Below, piece by piece: positions 43,613 through 53,176 of a DNA stretch of 64,000 nt. This stretch comes from Spirosoma aerolatum (GTDB taxonomy: Bacteria > Bacteroidota > Bacteroidia > Cytophagales > Spirosomataceae): positions 4,969,501-5,033,500 of the forward strand of contig NZ_CP020104.1 in NCBI RefSeq assembly GCF_002056795.1. Reading direction: 5' to 3'. How positions within the stretch are numbered: the first letter of the stretch is position 1; the number at the start of each line of letters is the position of its first letter. A program made the position numbers and the translations under genes. The notes under the pieces are model-generated. The model made no database searches and was not told the DNA's origin. It worked only from the letters and a program-made list of their open reading frames with translations.

Positions 43613-44071
43613 ATGAATAGCAACGAAACGAGTCTGGCCGAACTACAGGACAAGCTTGCCATCACTGAACTGGTCAATCGCCTGTTTATGTATACCGACG
43701 ACCGAAACTGGCAGGGTTTACGCAATGAGATTTTCACTGAAACTGTTTATCTCGATATGGAATCGAACGGTGGGGCACCGCCGGGCATAGTAACGGCCCA
43801 GTCGATAACAGACGGCTGGCAGACAGGCTTCCAGGGTATCGATGCCGTTCACCATCAGGGCGGGCATTACCTCATCACGCTACACGGCGATCAGGCCGAT
43901 GTGTACGGTTACGCGGTGGCTACCCATTACCGCACGGCTGCCATTCACGGTAAAACCCGGACGTTTGTCGGAAGTTATGACATCAAGGCCGAACGCACTC
44001 CGAATGGCTGGCGCATCAATCAGTTGACATACAACCTTAAATACGCCGACGGCAACGCATCGCTTCAATAG
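43613..44071 (+). CDS. SnoaL-like (NTF2-fold) protein
   Basis: 152 aa, cytoplasmic. Residues 8-40 (LQDKLAITELVNRLFMYTDDRNWQGL) and the following strands (ETVYLDMES, GGHYLITLHGDQADVYGYAVATHYR, GWRINQLTYNLKYADGN) fit the SnoaL_4/NTF2-like cone, which is used as an enzyme fold or a ligand-binding pocket. The acidic pair in MYTDD and the HH in VHHQGGHY are typical family positions. The substrate is unknown. It starts its own rightward run. Confidence 0.8.
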   Translation: MNSNETSLAELQDKLAITELVNRLFMYTDDRNWQGLRNEIFTETVYLDMESNGGAPPGIVTAQSITDGWQTGFQGIDAVHHQGGHYLITLHGDQADVYGYAVATHYRTAAIHGKTRTFVGSYDIKAERTPNGWRINQLTYNLKYADGNASLQ

Positions 44072-44158
44072 AGCATAAGCTCAACAAAACACGCTGCTTA
44101 TTTGTACTCCCCGTTTTTATCAGCAACTTGCCTTTTTATTGTCGATTTGCTGATGTTC

Positions 44159-45400
44159 ATGAAAACAATCACCCTCTTTTTGGCCCCACTGCTCCTGGGG
44201 TTTCTGTTCCCAAATAAACCTGCCGAAGTAACTAGCAACTTCTTAACAGCAACTCCGCCTAAAGCCGCCAAACTCATAACAGGTGCCGATCAGGTTTCGG
44301 CCTATCTGCCTTATCTGAAAGGAAAACGCATTGGTATGGTCGTAAACCAGACGTCGATCATCGGCAACAAACCGAGTGTCGATAGTCTGCTGAGCCTGGG
44401 CGTTACCATTGTCCGAATTTTTGGGCCAGAACACGGATTTCGCGGAAATGCCAGCAACGGTGCCAAAGTAGATGACGCGGTCGATTCGAAAACGGGTATT
44501 CCCATTATCTCGTTATACGGCAAAAACAAGAAACCCTCGCAGGAGCAACTAGCCGACATTGACCTGATGGTTTTCGATATTCAGGATGTGGGTTGCCGGT
44601 TTTACACCTACATCAATACGCTTAACCATGTGATGGAAGCCTGCGCCGAGCATAAGAAGGAGCTGATGATTCTGGACCGCCCCAATCCGAACGGCTTCAT
44701 TATTGATGGGCCGATTCTGGAAAAGCACCTGTACTCGGGTATTGGTATGCACCCTATTCCGATTACACACGGCTGTACCATCGGTGAGTTTGCGCAAATG
44801 ATCAATGGCGAAGGTTGGGGTGGATTGCCCGGAAAAAATCTATGTAAGCTCAAGATCATCAAGGTTGCCAACTACACGCACGATACGCCCTATACGTTGC
44901 CGGTAATGCCGTCGCCAAACCTGAATACGCAACAGTCGATTATGCTTTACCCAAGCACCTGTTGGTTCGAAGGCACAATCATTAGCCAGGGGCGAGGTAC
45001 GTATATGCCTTTCACGATATTGGGGGCTCCGGCGCTCAAAGGGATCTACTCATTCTCGTTTAAGCCCGTCAGTATCAAAGGTATGAGTGAAACTCCTCTG
45101 CATCAGGACACCGAATGTTATGGCATTGACCTGCGGAACTACGACACAAATACGTTTCGAAAAACCCGGCAGCTTAACCTGCAATGGCTGATGGAGTTAT
45201 ACAAAGCGTATCCTAACAAAGAGCAGTTCTTCGATACAAAATATAGCAACCAGATTGGCAATTTCAACTTCCGTAGTGGCAACGAAGACCTGAAAAAACA
45301 AATCATTGCCGGGGTATCGGAAAAAGAAATCCGCAAAAGCTGGGAACCCGGTTTGTCAGCTTACAAACAGATGCGGAAGAAATATCTTTTGTATCCGTAA
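44159..45400 (+). CDS. DUF1343 protein, exo-beta-N-acetylmuramidase NamZ-like
   Basis: 413 aa from ATG 44159, which begins a signal peptide (MKTITLFLAPLLLGFLF). The family body is continuous: GKRIGMVVNQTSIIG, VRIFGPEHGFRGNA, GIPIISLYGKNKKPS, DIQDVGCRFYTYI, DRPNPNG, HGCTIGEFAQMING, MPSPNLNTQQSIMLYPSTC, FEGTIISQGRGT. In B. subtilis and Tannerella, NamZ releases terminal MurNAc from peptidoglycan fragments (family GH171). Here it would act in the periplasm during wall recycling. The reading frame extends upstream without a signal-like start. Confidence 0.88.
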   Translation: MKTITLFLAPLLLGFLFPNKPAEVTSNFLTATPPKAAKLITGADQVSAYLPYLKGKRIGMVVNQTSIIGNKPSVDSLLSLGVTIVRIFGPEHGFRGNASNGAKVDDAVDSKTGIPIISLYGKNKKPSQEQLADIDLMVFDIQDVGCRFYTYINTLNHVMEACAEHKKELMILDRPNPNGFIIDGPILEKHLYSGIGMHPIPITHGCTIGEFAQMINGEGWGGLPGKNLCKLKIIKVANYTHDTPYTLPVMPSPNLNTQQSIMLYPSTCWFEGTIISQGRGTYMPFTILGAPALKGIYSFSFKPVSIKGMSETPLHQDTECYGIDLRNYDTNTFRKTRQLNLQWLMELYKAYPNKEQFFDTKYSNQIGNFNFRSGNEDLKKQIIAGVSEKEIRKSWEPGLSAYKQMRKKYLLYP

Positions 45401-45516
45401 ATCCTGTCAGAAAAAGCCCGTTGGAAACCAATTTCAACGAATCCGGTGTTGAACCCTTATTGGATAATTTTCCAGCAAGTTAAATCGGAGGACTTTGACC
45501 CCTCGCAGATACACAA

Positions 45517-46632
45517 ATGAGCAAACACGGACGTATTCTGGTCGCCATGAGTGGCGGCATTGATTCTTCACTGGCATCGGTTCTGCTGCACGAAGAAGGC
45601 TATGAAGTCATCGGCATGACCATGAAAACCTGGGATTATGCCTCGTCGGGCGGAACAAAAAAAGAAACCGGATGCTGCAGCCTCGACAGTATTAACGACG
45701 CCCGCAACATCGCCGTCAGCCTGGGGTTCCCTCACTATATTCTCGACATCCGCGACGAATTTGGGGATTATGTCATCGACCATTTCACGGGCGAATACCT
45801 GGAAGGTCGCACCCCAAACCCCTGTGTTCTTTGCAACACGCACATCAAATGGGACGCTCTGCTCCGCCGGGCCGACCGACTCGATTGTGAGTTTATTGCA
45901 ACCGGGCACTACGCGAATATCCGATACGAAAATGAACGATACGTGATTTCAAAAGGGGTCGATACCCTCAAAGATCAGTCGTATGTGCTGTGGGGCGTAT
46001 CCCAGGAAAGCCTGAGCCGCACCAAGCTACCGCTGGGGCATCTGCGCAAATCCGAAATTCGGGAGATGGCTAAAGAACGGGGTTTTATTGAACTCGTCAC
46101 CAAATCGGAATCCTACGAAATCTGCTTCGTTCCCGACAATGATTACCGGGGTTTTCTGAAACGACGGATGCCAGGTCTGGAAGCCGAAGTAGCTGGTGGT
46201 AATTTTGTGATGGAAGGAACGGGCAAAGTTCTGGGTAAACACCAGGGTTATCCGTTTTATACCATTGGGCAGCGAAAAGGGTTGGGCATGGCATTTGGAC
46301 AACCGATGTTCGTGACCGAAATCCGGAAAGACACCAACGAGGTTGTGCTGGGTGTTGATAAAGACTTACTGCGCGATGGCATGAGTGTCAGCAAATTGAA
46401 CCTGCAAAAGTACGATCATATTGCCGGGCCGCTCGAAACCGTCACGAAAGTACGTTATAAAGACCCCGGCACGCCCGCTACCATTTCCCAGTCGGGCGAT
46501 AAAATCGAAGTGCTTTTCCACGAAGGAGTTTCGGCCATTGCTCCTGGTCAGGCCGCTGTTTTTTACGAAGGCGACGACGTGGTTGGCGGTGGATGGATTA
46601 TGAAAAGCTTCCGCCAGTCGGATGCCCTTTAA
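45517..46632 (+). CDS. mnmA: tRNA-specific 2-thiouridylase
   Basis: 371 aa. The PP-loop AMSGGIDSSLASVLL is at residues 8-22; most MnmA proteins have GGVDSS. The catalytic cysteines are in NPCVLCNTHIKW (about 102-108) and YEICFVPDND (about 205). Further MnmA signatures: ATGHYANI, KDQSYVLWG, PFYTIGQRKGLG. It adds sulfur to uridine 34 of Lys, Glu and Gln tRNAs in the cytoplasm. ATG 45517 gives the standard N-terminus. Confidence 0.95.
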   Translation: MSKHGRILVAMSGGIDSSLASVLLHEEGYEVIGMTMKTWDYASSGGTKKETGCCSLDSINDARNIAVSLGFPHYILDIRDEFGDYVIDHFTGEYLEGRTPNPCVLCNTHIKWDALLRRADRLDCEFIATGHYANIRYENERYVISKGVDTLKDQSYVLWGVSQESLSRTKLPLGHLRKSEIREMAKERGFIELVTKSESYEICFVPDNDYRGFLKRRMPGLEAEVAGGNFVMEGTGKVLGKHQGYPFYTIGQRKGLGMAFGQPMFVTEIRKDTNEVVLGVDKDLLRDGMSVSKLNLQKYDHIAGPLETVTKVRYKDPGTPATISQSGDKIEVLFHEGVSAIAPGQAAVFYEGDDVVGGGWIMKSFRQSDAL

Positions 46633-46633
46633 A

Positions 46634-46715
46634 TCTGGTTTAAACACAGAGTCACGGAGAATGCAGAGTTTATTAGTTACCTCTGGGTTCTTCGTGTCTC
46701 TGTGTTTAAACCAGA
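46634..46715. repeat. Long palindrome, CACAGAG family
   Basis: Arms 46634-46668 and 46681-46715 are reverse complements over 35 bp with four mismatches; the outer 18 bp (TCTGGTTTAAACACAGAG) match perfectly. Loop of 12 nt. It follows mnmA by 2 bp and precedes the DUF1080 gene. Elements with CACAGAG-type arms are widespread in bacterial intergenic DNA. It may double as an mnmA terminator. Confidence 0.8.
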
Positions 46716-46770
46716 CTTATTTTTACCTTGAAGCAGGATGTTTATATTCGTGCTGCAAAACCATCAAGTC

Positions 46771-47478
46771 ATGTCTAAACTCACCTTTACGGCTTCACTG
46801 ATTTTTAGCATATTATTTTCATTGGCAGCCCAGTCTCAATCCATTCCGGTTCCCCCTAAAGGGCATCCTAACCCAAGTGGTGCAGGCTGGAAGCACCTCT
46901 TCGGCCCCGATCTGTCGGAGGCCGTTTTCCCGAAAGGTGTTTGGTATCGGGACGATGAAGGTGCCTTGACCGCTACGGCCGATAAAACCATCTGGACCGC
47001 CATTCCTTACGATGATTTTATTCTGGACCTGTTTTTCAAAACCGCCGATGGCACAAACAGTGGTGTAGTGGTTCATGCCAGCGATACTACCAACTGGATT
47101 CCCAATTCAGTAGAGATTCAGATTGCCGACGATTACGCCAAACAATGGGCCGATTCGCCCAAAACCTGGCAATGCGGGGCTTTCTTTGGTCATCAGGCCG
47201 CTACGAAGCAAAAAGTGGTGAAGCAACCAGGTGAGTGGAACCGCTACACCATCACCTGCCAGGGCAAAATGATCTATGTGGTGCTGAACAACGAACTGGT
47301 GAACACCATCGATCTCAACAAATTTACGTCGACCAAAACCAATCCTGACGGCTCACCCGTACCCGAATGGCTTAACAAGCCCGCTGCCGACCTGCCGCTG
47401 CATGGCTATATTGGCTTACAGGGCAAACATGCTGGTGCTCCCATCTATTTCCGAAACCTGAAAATCAAGGCCCTGTAG
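46771..47478 (+). CDS. Exported DUF1080 (3-keto-disaccharide hydrolase-like) protein
   Basis: 235 aa from ATG 46771, which begins a signal peptide (LIFSILFSLAAQSQS). The mature domain is the DUF1080/3-keto-disaccharide hydrolase beta-jelly-roll: GWKHLFGPDLSEAVFPKGVW, ILDLFFKTADGTNSGVVVHA, NSVEIQIADDY, NRYTITCQGKMIYVVLNNE, GYIGLQGKHAGAPIYFRNL. Characterised members bind or hydrolyse oxidised glycosides; many are uncharacterised. The secreted location fits periplasmic sugar use. Confidence 0.85.
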   Translation: MSKLTFTASLIFSILFSLAAQSQSIPVPPKGHPNPSGAGWKHLFGPDLSEAVFPKGVWYRDDEGALTATADKTIWTAIPYDDFILDLFFKTADGTNSGVVVHASDTTNWIPNSVEIQIADDYAKQWADSPKTWQCGAFFGHQAATKQKVVKQPGEWNRYTITCQGKMIYVVLNNELVNTIDLNKFTSTKTNPDGSPVPEWLNKPAADLPLHGYIGLQGKHAGAPIYFRNLKIKAL

Positions 47479-47591
47479 CTTGGACGGCCCATCCGTGTAG
47501 CCGAAAGCTAAGTTGTAGAGGCTGCTATACAGACCTATCCTCTTCGTTATATAAAGCGAACTGGGACAGGGGATATTGTTGTTGGACAACT

Positions 47592-47846
47592 ATGATACCT
47601 ACCGAACCGCAGACTCGCTTCAGCCATACATTACCCGAACTCCGTTTTTCCTTAAGCCTGCTTTATGTAGGGCGGTTTCTGCTGGGAATGCACAATGCTG
47701 CGTCGACGGACGAGGAGCGTGTTCAGGCATTCGATGACCATATCGAAACGGTTACGGATGAGCTGGTCGCTACGGAGTTACTGCACGAAGCCGCTGTGCT
47801 GGCCGGAGATATTTTACCAAGCACCTCACCAGAGAACCCAGTTTAA
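47592..47846 (+). CDS. Small protein of unknown function
   Basis: 84 aa, MIPTEPQTRFSHTLPELRFS onward. It has an aromatic/hydrophobic middle (LLYVGRFLLGMHNA) and an acidic helical C-terminal half (DEERVQAFDDHIETVTDEL). I recognise no family. It lies between the DUF1080 gene and the HAD gene on the same strand, 67 bp before the latter. Confidence 0.55.
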   Translation: MIPTEPQTRFSHTLPELRFSLSLLYVGRFLLGMHNAASTDEERVQAFDDHIETVTDELVATELLHEAAVLAGDILPSTSPENPV

Positions 47847-47913
47847 GCAACGTTAAGCAGCAATCATCAGTCTGTACGTTTTCCTGCTGTTTGCTGCCGA
47901 AATTCATTCCATT

Positions 47914-48582
47914 ATGCCCACTGCTCCGTTTGCCGCCCTGTTTGACATGGACGGTGTTTTGATCGACAATGCCGATTTTCACCTGAACGCATGGCTTCAG
48001 TTTGCCCAAAATCACGGTCTTTCGCTCACCCGCGATCAGTACATGGACCACATCAACGGGCATATTTCTGCCGATTCACTGGCCTATGTTCTGCAACGTC
48101 CGGTTACACCTGCTGAGGTAATCATACTGACCGAAGAAAAAGAAGCGATTTATCGAGAGTTGTACCGTCCTCATCTTCGGCCTACACCGGGTTTGATTAC
48201 GTTTCTGGATACGCTAAAAAGAGCGGGGGTCCCTATGGCCGTTGGCACTTCGGCGCCTGAAAGCAATGTGGGCTTTACCCTCGACGGAACACAGCTGCGC
48301 CCCTACTTCGATGCCATTGTGGATGCCAGCATGATTCACAAGGGAAAGCCTGACCCCGAGATTTACCTCACAGCCGCCCAGCGCGTAGGCGTAGAGCCCA
48401 GTCGCTGTGTGGTATTCGAAGATGCATTTGCGGGTATCGAGGCTGGCCTTCGGGCCGGTATGAGCGTCATTGCCCTGGCAACTACGCACACCCGCTCCGA
48501 ATTAGCCGATAAAGGAGCAAGCCTGATTATAGACGATTTTTCCCAACTGACTCTGGAGCAGGTACAAACCTTGATTGGTTGA
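47914..48582 (+). CDS. HAD-family phosphatase (beta-phosphoglucomutase-like)
   Basis: 222 aa. HAD motifs are all visible: motif I FDMDGVLIDN with the nucleophile Asp, motif II GTSAPES, motif III with Lys in IHKGKPDPEIY, and motif IV FEDAFAGIEAG. The four-helix cap after motif I (about 20-90) marks subclass I, the beta-phosphoglucomutase/phosphatase-like group. It removes or transfers phosphate on a small sugar phosphate; the substrate is not readable. Confidence 0.92.
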   Translation: MPTAPFAALFDMDGVLIDNADFHLNAWLQFAQNHGLSLTRDQYMDHINGHISADSLAYVLQRPVTPAEVIILTEEKEAIYRELYRPHLRPTPGLITFLDTLKRAGVPMAVGTSAPESNVGFTLDGTQLRPYFDAIVDASMIHKGKPDPEIYLTAAQRVGVEPSRCVVFEDAFAGIEAGLRAGMSVIALATTHTRSELADKGASLIIDDFSQLTLEQVQTLIG

Positions 48583-48648
48583 TTCCCTACATTCTATATC
48601 CCCACAGAACGTGGGGGATTGTTCATCTGCAAGAAACTACAGCCTTAT

Positions 48649-51600
48649 TCATTGCGGCTTTACCAAGCGTTCTTTAGTTATATCGGTCAACTGGCGAAGG
48701 GCAGTCAATTTCTCCGAAGCCAGTTTGGTTCGACTCAACCAGCCATCAAATAAGTCGAAGCTCCACCCGTACACGTTGGCCGGATGCAGGCTAAAATACT
48801 TCGTTAACCGTTCCAGGGCCTGCGTTCCAGTCTGTTCATTTTTCAGAACGCTCAGGCAGTTAGCCAGGTATTCTTTCAGAATTTCATATCCATCCCGTAT
48901 CTGTTCCGGTGGCAAATTGTTTAACGTTCGCTGCGCCCGGTCGTACTGGCCAGTTAGTAAACTCAGTTCCACAATCGTCAGGCGGGTACCGGGGTCGGGA
49001 TATGTCAGTTTTTCATAGGCTCGAATGGCTCGGCAAAAACTGGAATCGGCTTCGACCAGTTTATTTTTCTGAGCCAGATACCGACCACTTTCTGTATAAA
49101 TATGCCCACTCAAGGGCGTTTGATCATTCGTCGGCAAAAACCGTTCGGCCTGTATTATGGCTTTAAACGCTTCATCCGGCTGGCCTATCACGCCCAAAAC
49201 AGCCGCTTTCTGTTGCCAGTACGTAGCCAGATTTCGATTGGCCGATGCTGGGTCCGTAAATCTATCCTTACGGATTAGCGGAGCATACTCAATGGCTTTA
49301 TCATAATCGGCCAGGGCGTTGGTATACTCTCTCCGAAAAAAGTGCATACTGGCTCGATGGGCATACGGCAAGGATAGAATCGTATCGGGCGCATAATCGA
49401 TAGCTTTCTGAAGATCAGTCATGGCGCCTGACCAGTCGCGTGTTCGGGCTTTCTGATTAGCCATATGCTGGTAAGCGGCAGTTACTCTTCGATTCGGTTT
49501 ACGCAAGCTTTCCAGTGGTACTAATCCAGCCTCTACAAAACCTACCCGCAAAGCCTCTTTATCCTGAAAGCCTTGGTTAAGCGCATCAGGAAGCCGATTA
49601 TCCCACAACGAAACAACGTTTAGTTTGGGAGCGTCGAGAAGTTCGACAGGTATTTCCGTCAATCGATTCTGATACAGATTGAGCATACTCCAATTGACCT
49701 CTTTCCAGGCAATGGCGGGGAGATGGCTGATATTACATTCCGTAAGACTCAGGTTAAACAGGCTTTTCAACCGGGCCAATTTTGGCAGCACGTCATCAAT
49801 GTCCAACTGGGGTTGGCGTTCAATGGCTACATCCCACAAATTGGTACAATAGATCAAACTATCGGGTACTTGCTGCAAGCCGCCCGTAGCTCCTTCCAAA
49901 ACTTTTTCTTTACCCGTAACTCTCAGATTGCGAAGTTTGGATAAGCGGCCAATGGAGTTAGGTAAACCTTCCAGCTTATTCCGTTCCAGCGACAGATTGG
50001 TAAGTTCCTGACAGTTCCCGAGGCTAGTTGGCAAGGCAATTAACTCGTTATTACTCAGCATCAATTGCTGAAGTTTAGTTAAAGCACCGATATTATCGGG
50101 CAGGAGCCGTAGCTGCGTCCCCATAATCGTAAGCGATTCCAGATTTCGCAGTTCACAAATGGACGCGGGCAACTCCGCGATCGGGTTTGGATAAATGGCC
50201 AGCCGGGTCAGCTTTGTCAGGCCACCTATCGTGGCGGGTAAGGTAGTCAACTCATTGGCTCCAATAGTCAAATCGATCAGATTGCGAAGTTGACCAAGCT
50301 TATCGGGCAGGCTTTTAAGCCGATTATTACCAATCGTTAACTGTTGTAACGAATCCAGTTGACCGATACTGACTGGCAACTCCTTCAACCGGTTATTTTG
50401 CAGAGAAAGACCCTGAAGCTTTCGCAGTTTACCCAGGTCGTCGGGCAATCGTTCCAACTGATTATTATCTACATTCAACGTCCGCAAGACAGATAAACGC
50501 CCAAAGGAGCCAGGCAATTGCGTCAGTTTGTTGCGAGACAGGTCAAGCGTAGCCAACTGTGTCAACTGACCCAGGGCATCCGGTAACGTCACCAGTTGAT
50601 TCCCACTGGCCATCAGTCGGCGTAGCGACCGTATCCGGCTAAGATCGGGTAGTTGGGCCAGCTTATTTCCAGCCAGATTCAGGTCTTCAAGTGTGGTTAA
50701 CTGGCCAATGTCAGCTGGGAGAGAATCCAGACCGCAATAACTTACACCCAATTTTTTCAACTGACGCAACGAACTGATGGACACGGGTAGCCGATCCAGT
50801 TTCAGATTCTCAATGTATAATTCCGTTAGTTGATTCAGTTGGCCCAGACAATCAGGAATTTTCATCGACGTCCCTCGCCCGGTAAGTCTCAGCGACTGTA
50901 AGCGAGTCAACGAACATATGCCTGACAGATCAAACGGGTGCGCGCTCTGGATGTTGAGCCGTTCCAGAGCAGTCAGGTGAATAAAATCACGGGTATTGAT
51001 CACTAACTCCGAGTTGTTGTTTACATAAAATTCTTTCAGACTTGTTAGTTTATTTACTCGTAGCTCCCGCAATGAACGGATGTTATCCAGCGTCAGTATG
51101 TTCAGATTGGTAAGCCCATCGATTGTTTGCTGAAACGTCGTAGAATCGACCTTGACAATTGCCAATGACAGCTCCCGCAATTGTATTAAGTTACGGAATA
51201 GCTCCGGTTTTATTACCCAGTTCTGGCCACTAATTTTCAACTGCTCAAGCTGCCCTAACTTACTCAAATCGAGTACTATAGGATCGGTAGACGGAACGCT
51301 GTTCTGATCGAGATGGAGAATTTTCAGGTTAGGCAACGTTTCTATGATCGGCTTCCATAATCGGTAATCGCCATTGAGTCGAATATCCGTCAGCTTTGGC
51401 AACTGCGGAATCGTAGTGGGTGCCGTTTTAAACAGACGAGTGGTTTCTGGTTTATTTTCGATGAGAGCATATCCCAAAATAACCAGACGCTCCAACGATG
51501 GCCAGTTCCGAACAGCCTGAAAAAGCGAGTCTGTTTGCCCGACTGTCAACCCGCTCAGGCTTAAAACGCGCACCGATGTCAACTGGCTCAACACAGCTAG

Positions 51601-51885
51601 ATTTCCCTGCCGACATACAGACTGATCGATGCTTAAGGCTTCTATTTTTTCACCAGCTTTTGCCCGCTGAAGCAATTGATCGAGATTGTCAAAGCTATAA
51701 GCATCTGGCTTGGGATAATAGCTAGACGCCATATACGTATTGACTGGCTTATACACAGGATGCCAGAAGGGTAATCGATCAAGCACCGATACCGGCTTCA
51801 ACGTAGGCTGAGCAATACCTTTTGTTGCCCAGATCAGGAGTAGCGCAATCGCCTTAAGCCAACAAAGTTGCCTGTTGAACTGCAT
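48649..51885 (-). CDS. Large exported leucine-rich-repeat protein with TPR C-terminus
   Basis: 1078 aa. Signal peptide 1-25 (ALLLIWATKGIAQ). Residues about 65-780 hold some thirty leucine-rich repeats of roughly 23 residues, with the consensus LPxxIGxLxxLxxLxLxxN, for example LPDALGQLTQLATLDLSRNK. The last 280 residues are TPR-like helices: WSGAMTDLQKAIDYAP, YTNALADYDKAIEYAP, EADSSFCRAIRAYEK. The combination suggests a surface or periplasmic scaffold that binds proteins. No sorting domain is seen at the end. It is convergent with the HAD gene and divergent from aguA. Confidence 0.88.
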   Translation of the reverse strand: MQFNRQLCWLKAIALLLIWATKGIAQPTLKPVSVLDRLPFWHPVYKPVNTYMASSYYPKPDAYSFDNLDQLLQRAKAGEKIEALSIDQSVCRQGNLAVLSQLTSVRVLSLSGLTVGQTDSLFQAVRNWPSLERLVILGYALIENKPETTRLFKTAPTTIPQLPKLTDIRLNGDYRLWKPIIETLPNLKILHLDQNSVPSTDPIVLDLSKLGQLEQLKISGQNWVIKPELFRNLIQLRELSLAIVKVDSTTFQQTIDGLTNLNILTLDNIRSLRELRVNKLTSLKEFYVNNNSELVINTRDFIHLTALERLNIQSAHPFDLSGICSLTRLQSLRLTGRGTSMKIPDCLGQLNQLTELYIENLKLDRLPVSISSLRQLKKLGVSYCGLDSLPADIGQLTTLEDLNLAGNKLAQLPDLSRIRSLRRLMASGNQLVTLPDALGQLTQLATLDLSRNKLTQLPGSFGRLSVLRTLNVDNNQLERLPDDLGKLRKLQGLSLQNNRLKELPVSIGQLDSLQQLTIGNNRLKSLPDKLGQLRNLIDLTIGANELTTLPATIGGLTKLTRLAIYPNPIAELPASICELRNLESLTIMGTQLRLLPDNIGALTKLQQLMLSNNELIALPTSLGNCQELTNLSLERNKLEGLPNSIGRLSKLRNLRVTGKEKVLEGATGGLQQVPDSLIYCTNLWDVAIERQPQLDIDDVLPKLARLKSLFNLSLTECNISHLPAIAWKEVNWSMLNLYQNRLTEIPVELLDAPKLNVVSLWDNRLPDALNQGFQDKEALRVGFVEAGLVPLESLRKPNRRVTAAYQHMANQKARTRDWSGAMTDLQKAIDYAPDTILSLPYAHRASMHFFRREYTNALADYDKAIEYAPLIRKDRFTDPASANRNLATYWQQKAAVLGVIGQPDEAFKAIIQAERFLPTNDQTPLSGHIYTESGRYLAQKNKLVEADSSFCRAIRAYEKLTYPDPGTRLTIVELSLLTGQYDRAQRTLNNLPPEQIRDGYEILKEYLANCLSVLKNEQTGTQALERLTKYFSLHPANVYGWSFDLFDGWLSRTKLASEKLTALRQLTDITKERLVKPQ

Positions 51886-52047
51886 ATTTTATGTATTTTT
51901 GCCGGTGTGCTGTAATGGTTGCATGAAGATACAGCCATTGATTGAATCAACCACATTATTAATGTATGATGAATACGCTGAAATGAATAAGGCTAGCCAC
52001 TACCTTATCGTGCATGGTATTCATTATTCATCCTATATCGTTCGTAA

Positions 52048-53091
52048 ATGTCGTTTCTTCCTGCCCGTGAGGGCTTTTTCTTTCCTGCCGAATGGCATCC
52101 GCACGTAGCCACCTGGCTTAGCTGGCCGCATACCGAAGCTTCCTGGACAAAAGATCGTCAGGAACTGATGTTTCCGGCTTATATCGACTTCATTAAAGCG
52201 ATTGCCGAAAGTGAACAGGTATGTATCAACGCCCATAATGACCTCGTTATCCAGGCGGCAAAACTTCGCTTGCTGGCTGCCGGAGCCGATATGAGCCGGA
52301 TTACGCTCCTGCCCCACCCGACCAACGATTCCTGGTGCCGCGATCATGGCCCGGCATTTTTGATCAACCCGGCCAAAAAAGAACGAATGATTGTCAACTG
52401 GGGGTATAATGCCTGGGGCGGTAAATATCCTCCGTATGATCGGGACGACCTGATTCCGGTTGAAATCGCCCATTATCGGGGATTAGACTATGTAACACCG
52501 GGCATCATTATGGAAGGTGGGTCGGTCGAATTTAACGGTGCAGGTACGGTGCTGACCAGCCGGGCATGTTTGCTGAACCAAAACCGAAATAGCCACCTGA
52601 CCCAGGCGCAGATTGAACAATATCTATGTGATTATTACGGTGTTCAGCAGGTTCTCTGGGTTGAAGAAGGCATCGTTGGCGATGATACCGATGGCCATAT
52701 CGACGATACGGTCCGCTTCGTCAACGAAGACACGGTTATAGCGGCCTATGAGTCGAACCAGCAGGACGATAACTATCCGTTTTTGCAGGAAATCCATCAC
52801 GAACTCAGGCAAATGCGGCTTCTGAACGGCAAGCAACTAAACATTGTTGAGCTGCCCATGCCCGATCCGGTTGTTAGCGACGGCTTGCGGCTCCCCGCTT
52901 CGTATGCCAATTTCCTGATTACCAATGGCGCCGTCATTGTTCCTACGTTCCGGTGTACCAACGATCAGCAGGCCCTCGACATCATCGGCACCTGTTTCCC
53001 CGACCGAAAGATCGTCGGAATCGACTCAACCGACATCGTCTGGGGCCTGGGTAGTTTTCACTGCCTGAGTCAGCAAGAACCAAGTATTTGA
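52048..53091 (+). CDS. aguA: Agmatine deiminase
   Basis: 347 aa, guanidino-modifying (PAD-fold) enzyme. Signatures: HVATWLSWPHTEASW, DSWCRDHGPAF, MEGGSVEFNGAGTVLTS, EEGIVGDDTDGHIDDTVRFV, and the C-terminal nucleophile Cys in GLGSFHCLSQQEPSI. It converts agmatine to N-carbamoylputrescine and ammonia in polyamine synthesis. No carbamoylputrescine amidase gene (aguB) is adjacent. The start MSFLPAREGFFFPAEWHPH is canonical. Confidence 0.93.
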   Translation: MSFLPAREGFFFPAEWHPHVATWLSWPHTEASWTKDRQELMFPAYIDFIKAIAESEQVCINAHNDLVIQAAKLRLLAAGADMSRITLLPHPTNDSWCRDHGPAFLINPAKKERMIVNWGYNAWGGKYPPYDRDDLIPVEIAHYRGLDYVTPGIIMEGGSVEFNGAGTVLTSRACLLNQNRNSHLTQAQIEQYLCDYYGVQQVLWVEEGIVGDDTDGHIDDTVRFVNEDTVIAAYESNQQDDNYPFLQEIHHELRQMRLLNGKQLNIVELPMPDPVVSDGLRLPASYANFLITNGAVIVPTFRCTNDQQALDIIGTCFPDRKIVGIDSTDIVWGLGSFHCLSQQEPSI

Positions 53092-53094
53092 CAA

Positions 53095-53170
53095 TGAGTG
53101 AATTTTGAATGATTGACTAACTAACCAAACCCCTATTCAATTATTCTATCATTCACTCAGTCAAAATTCA
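53095..53170. repeat. GAATGATTGA-type palindromic repeat, copy 1
   Basis: TGAGTGAA (53095-53102) pairs with TTCACTCA (53152-53159), and TGAATTTTGA (53099-53108) pairs with TCAAAATTCA (53161-53170). The segments ATTTTGAATGATTGA and ATTCTATCATTCA recur at 57824-57889. It lies between aguA and the lipoprotein gene. Confidence 0.6.
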
Positions 53171-53176
53171 TAGATC

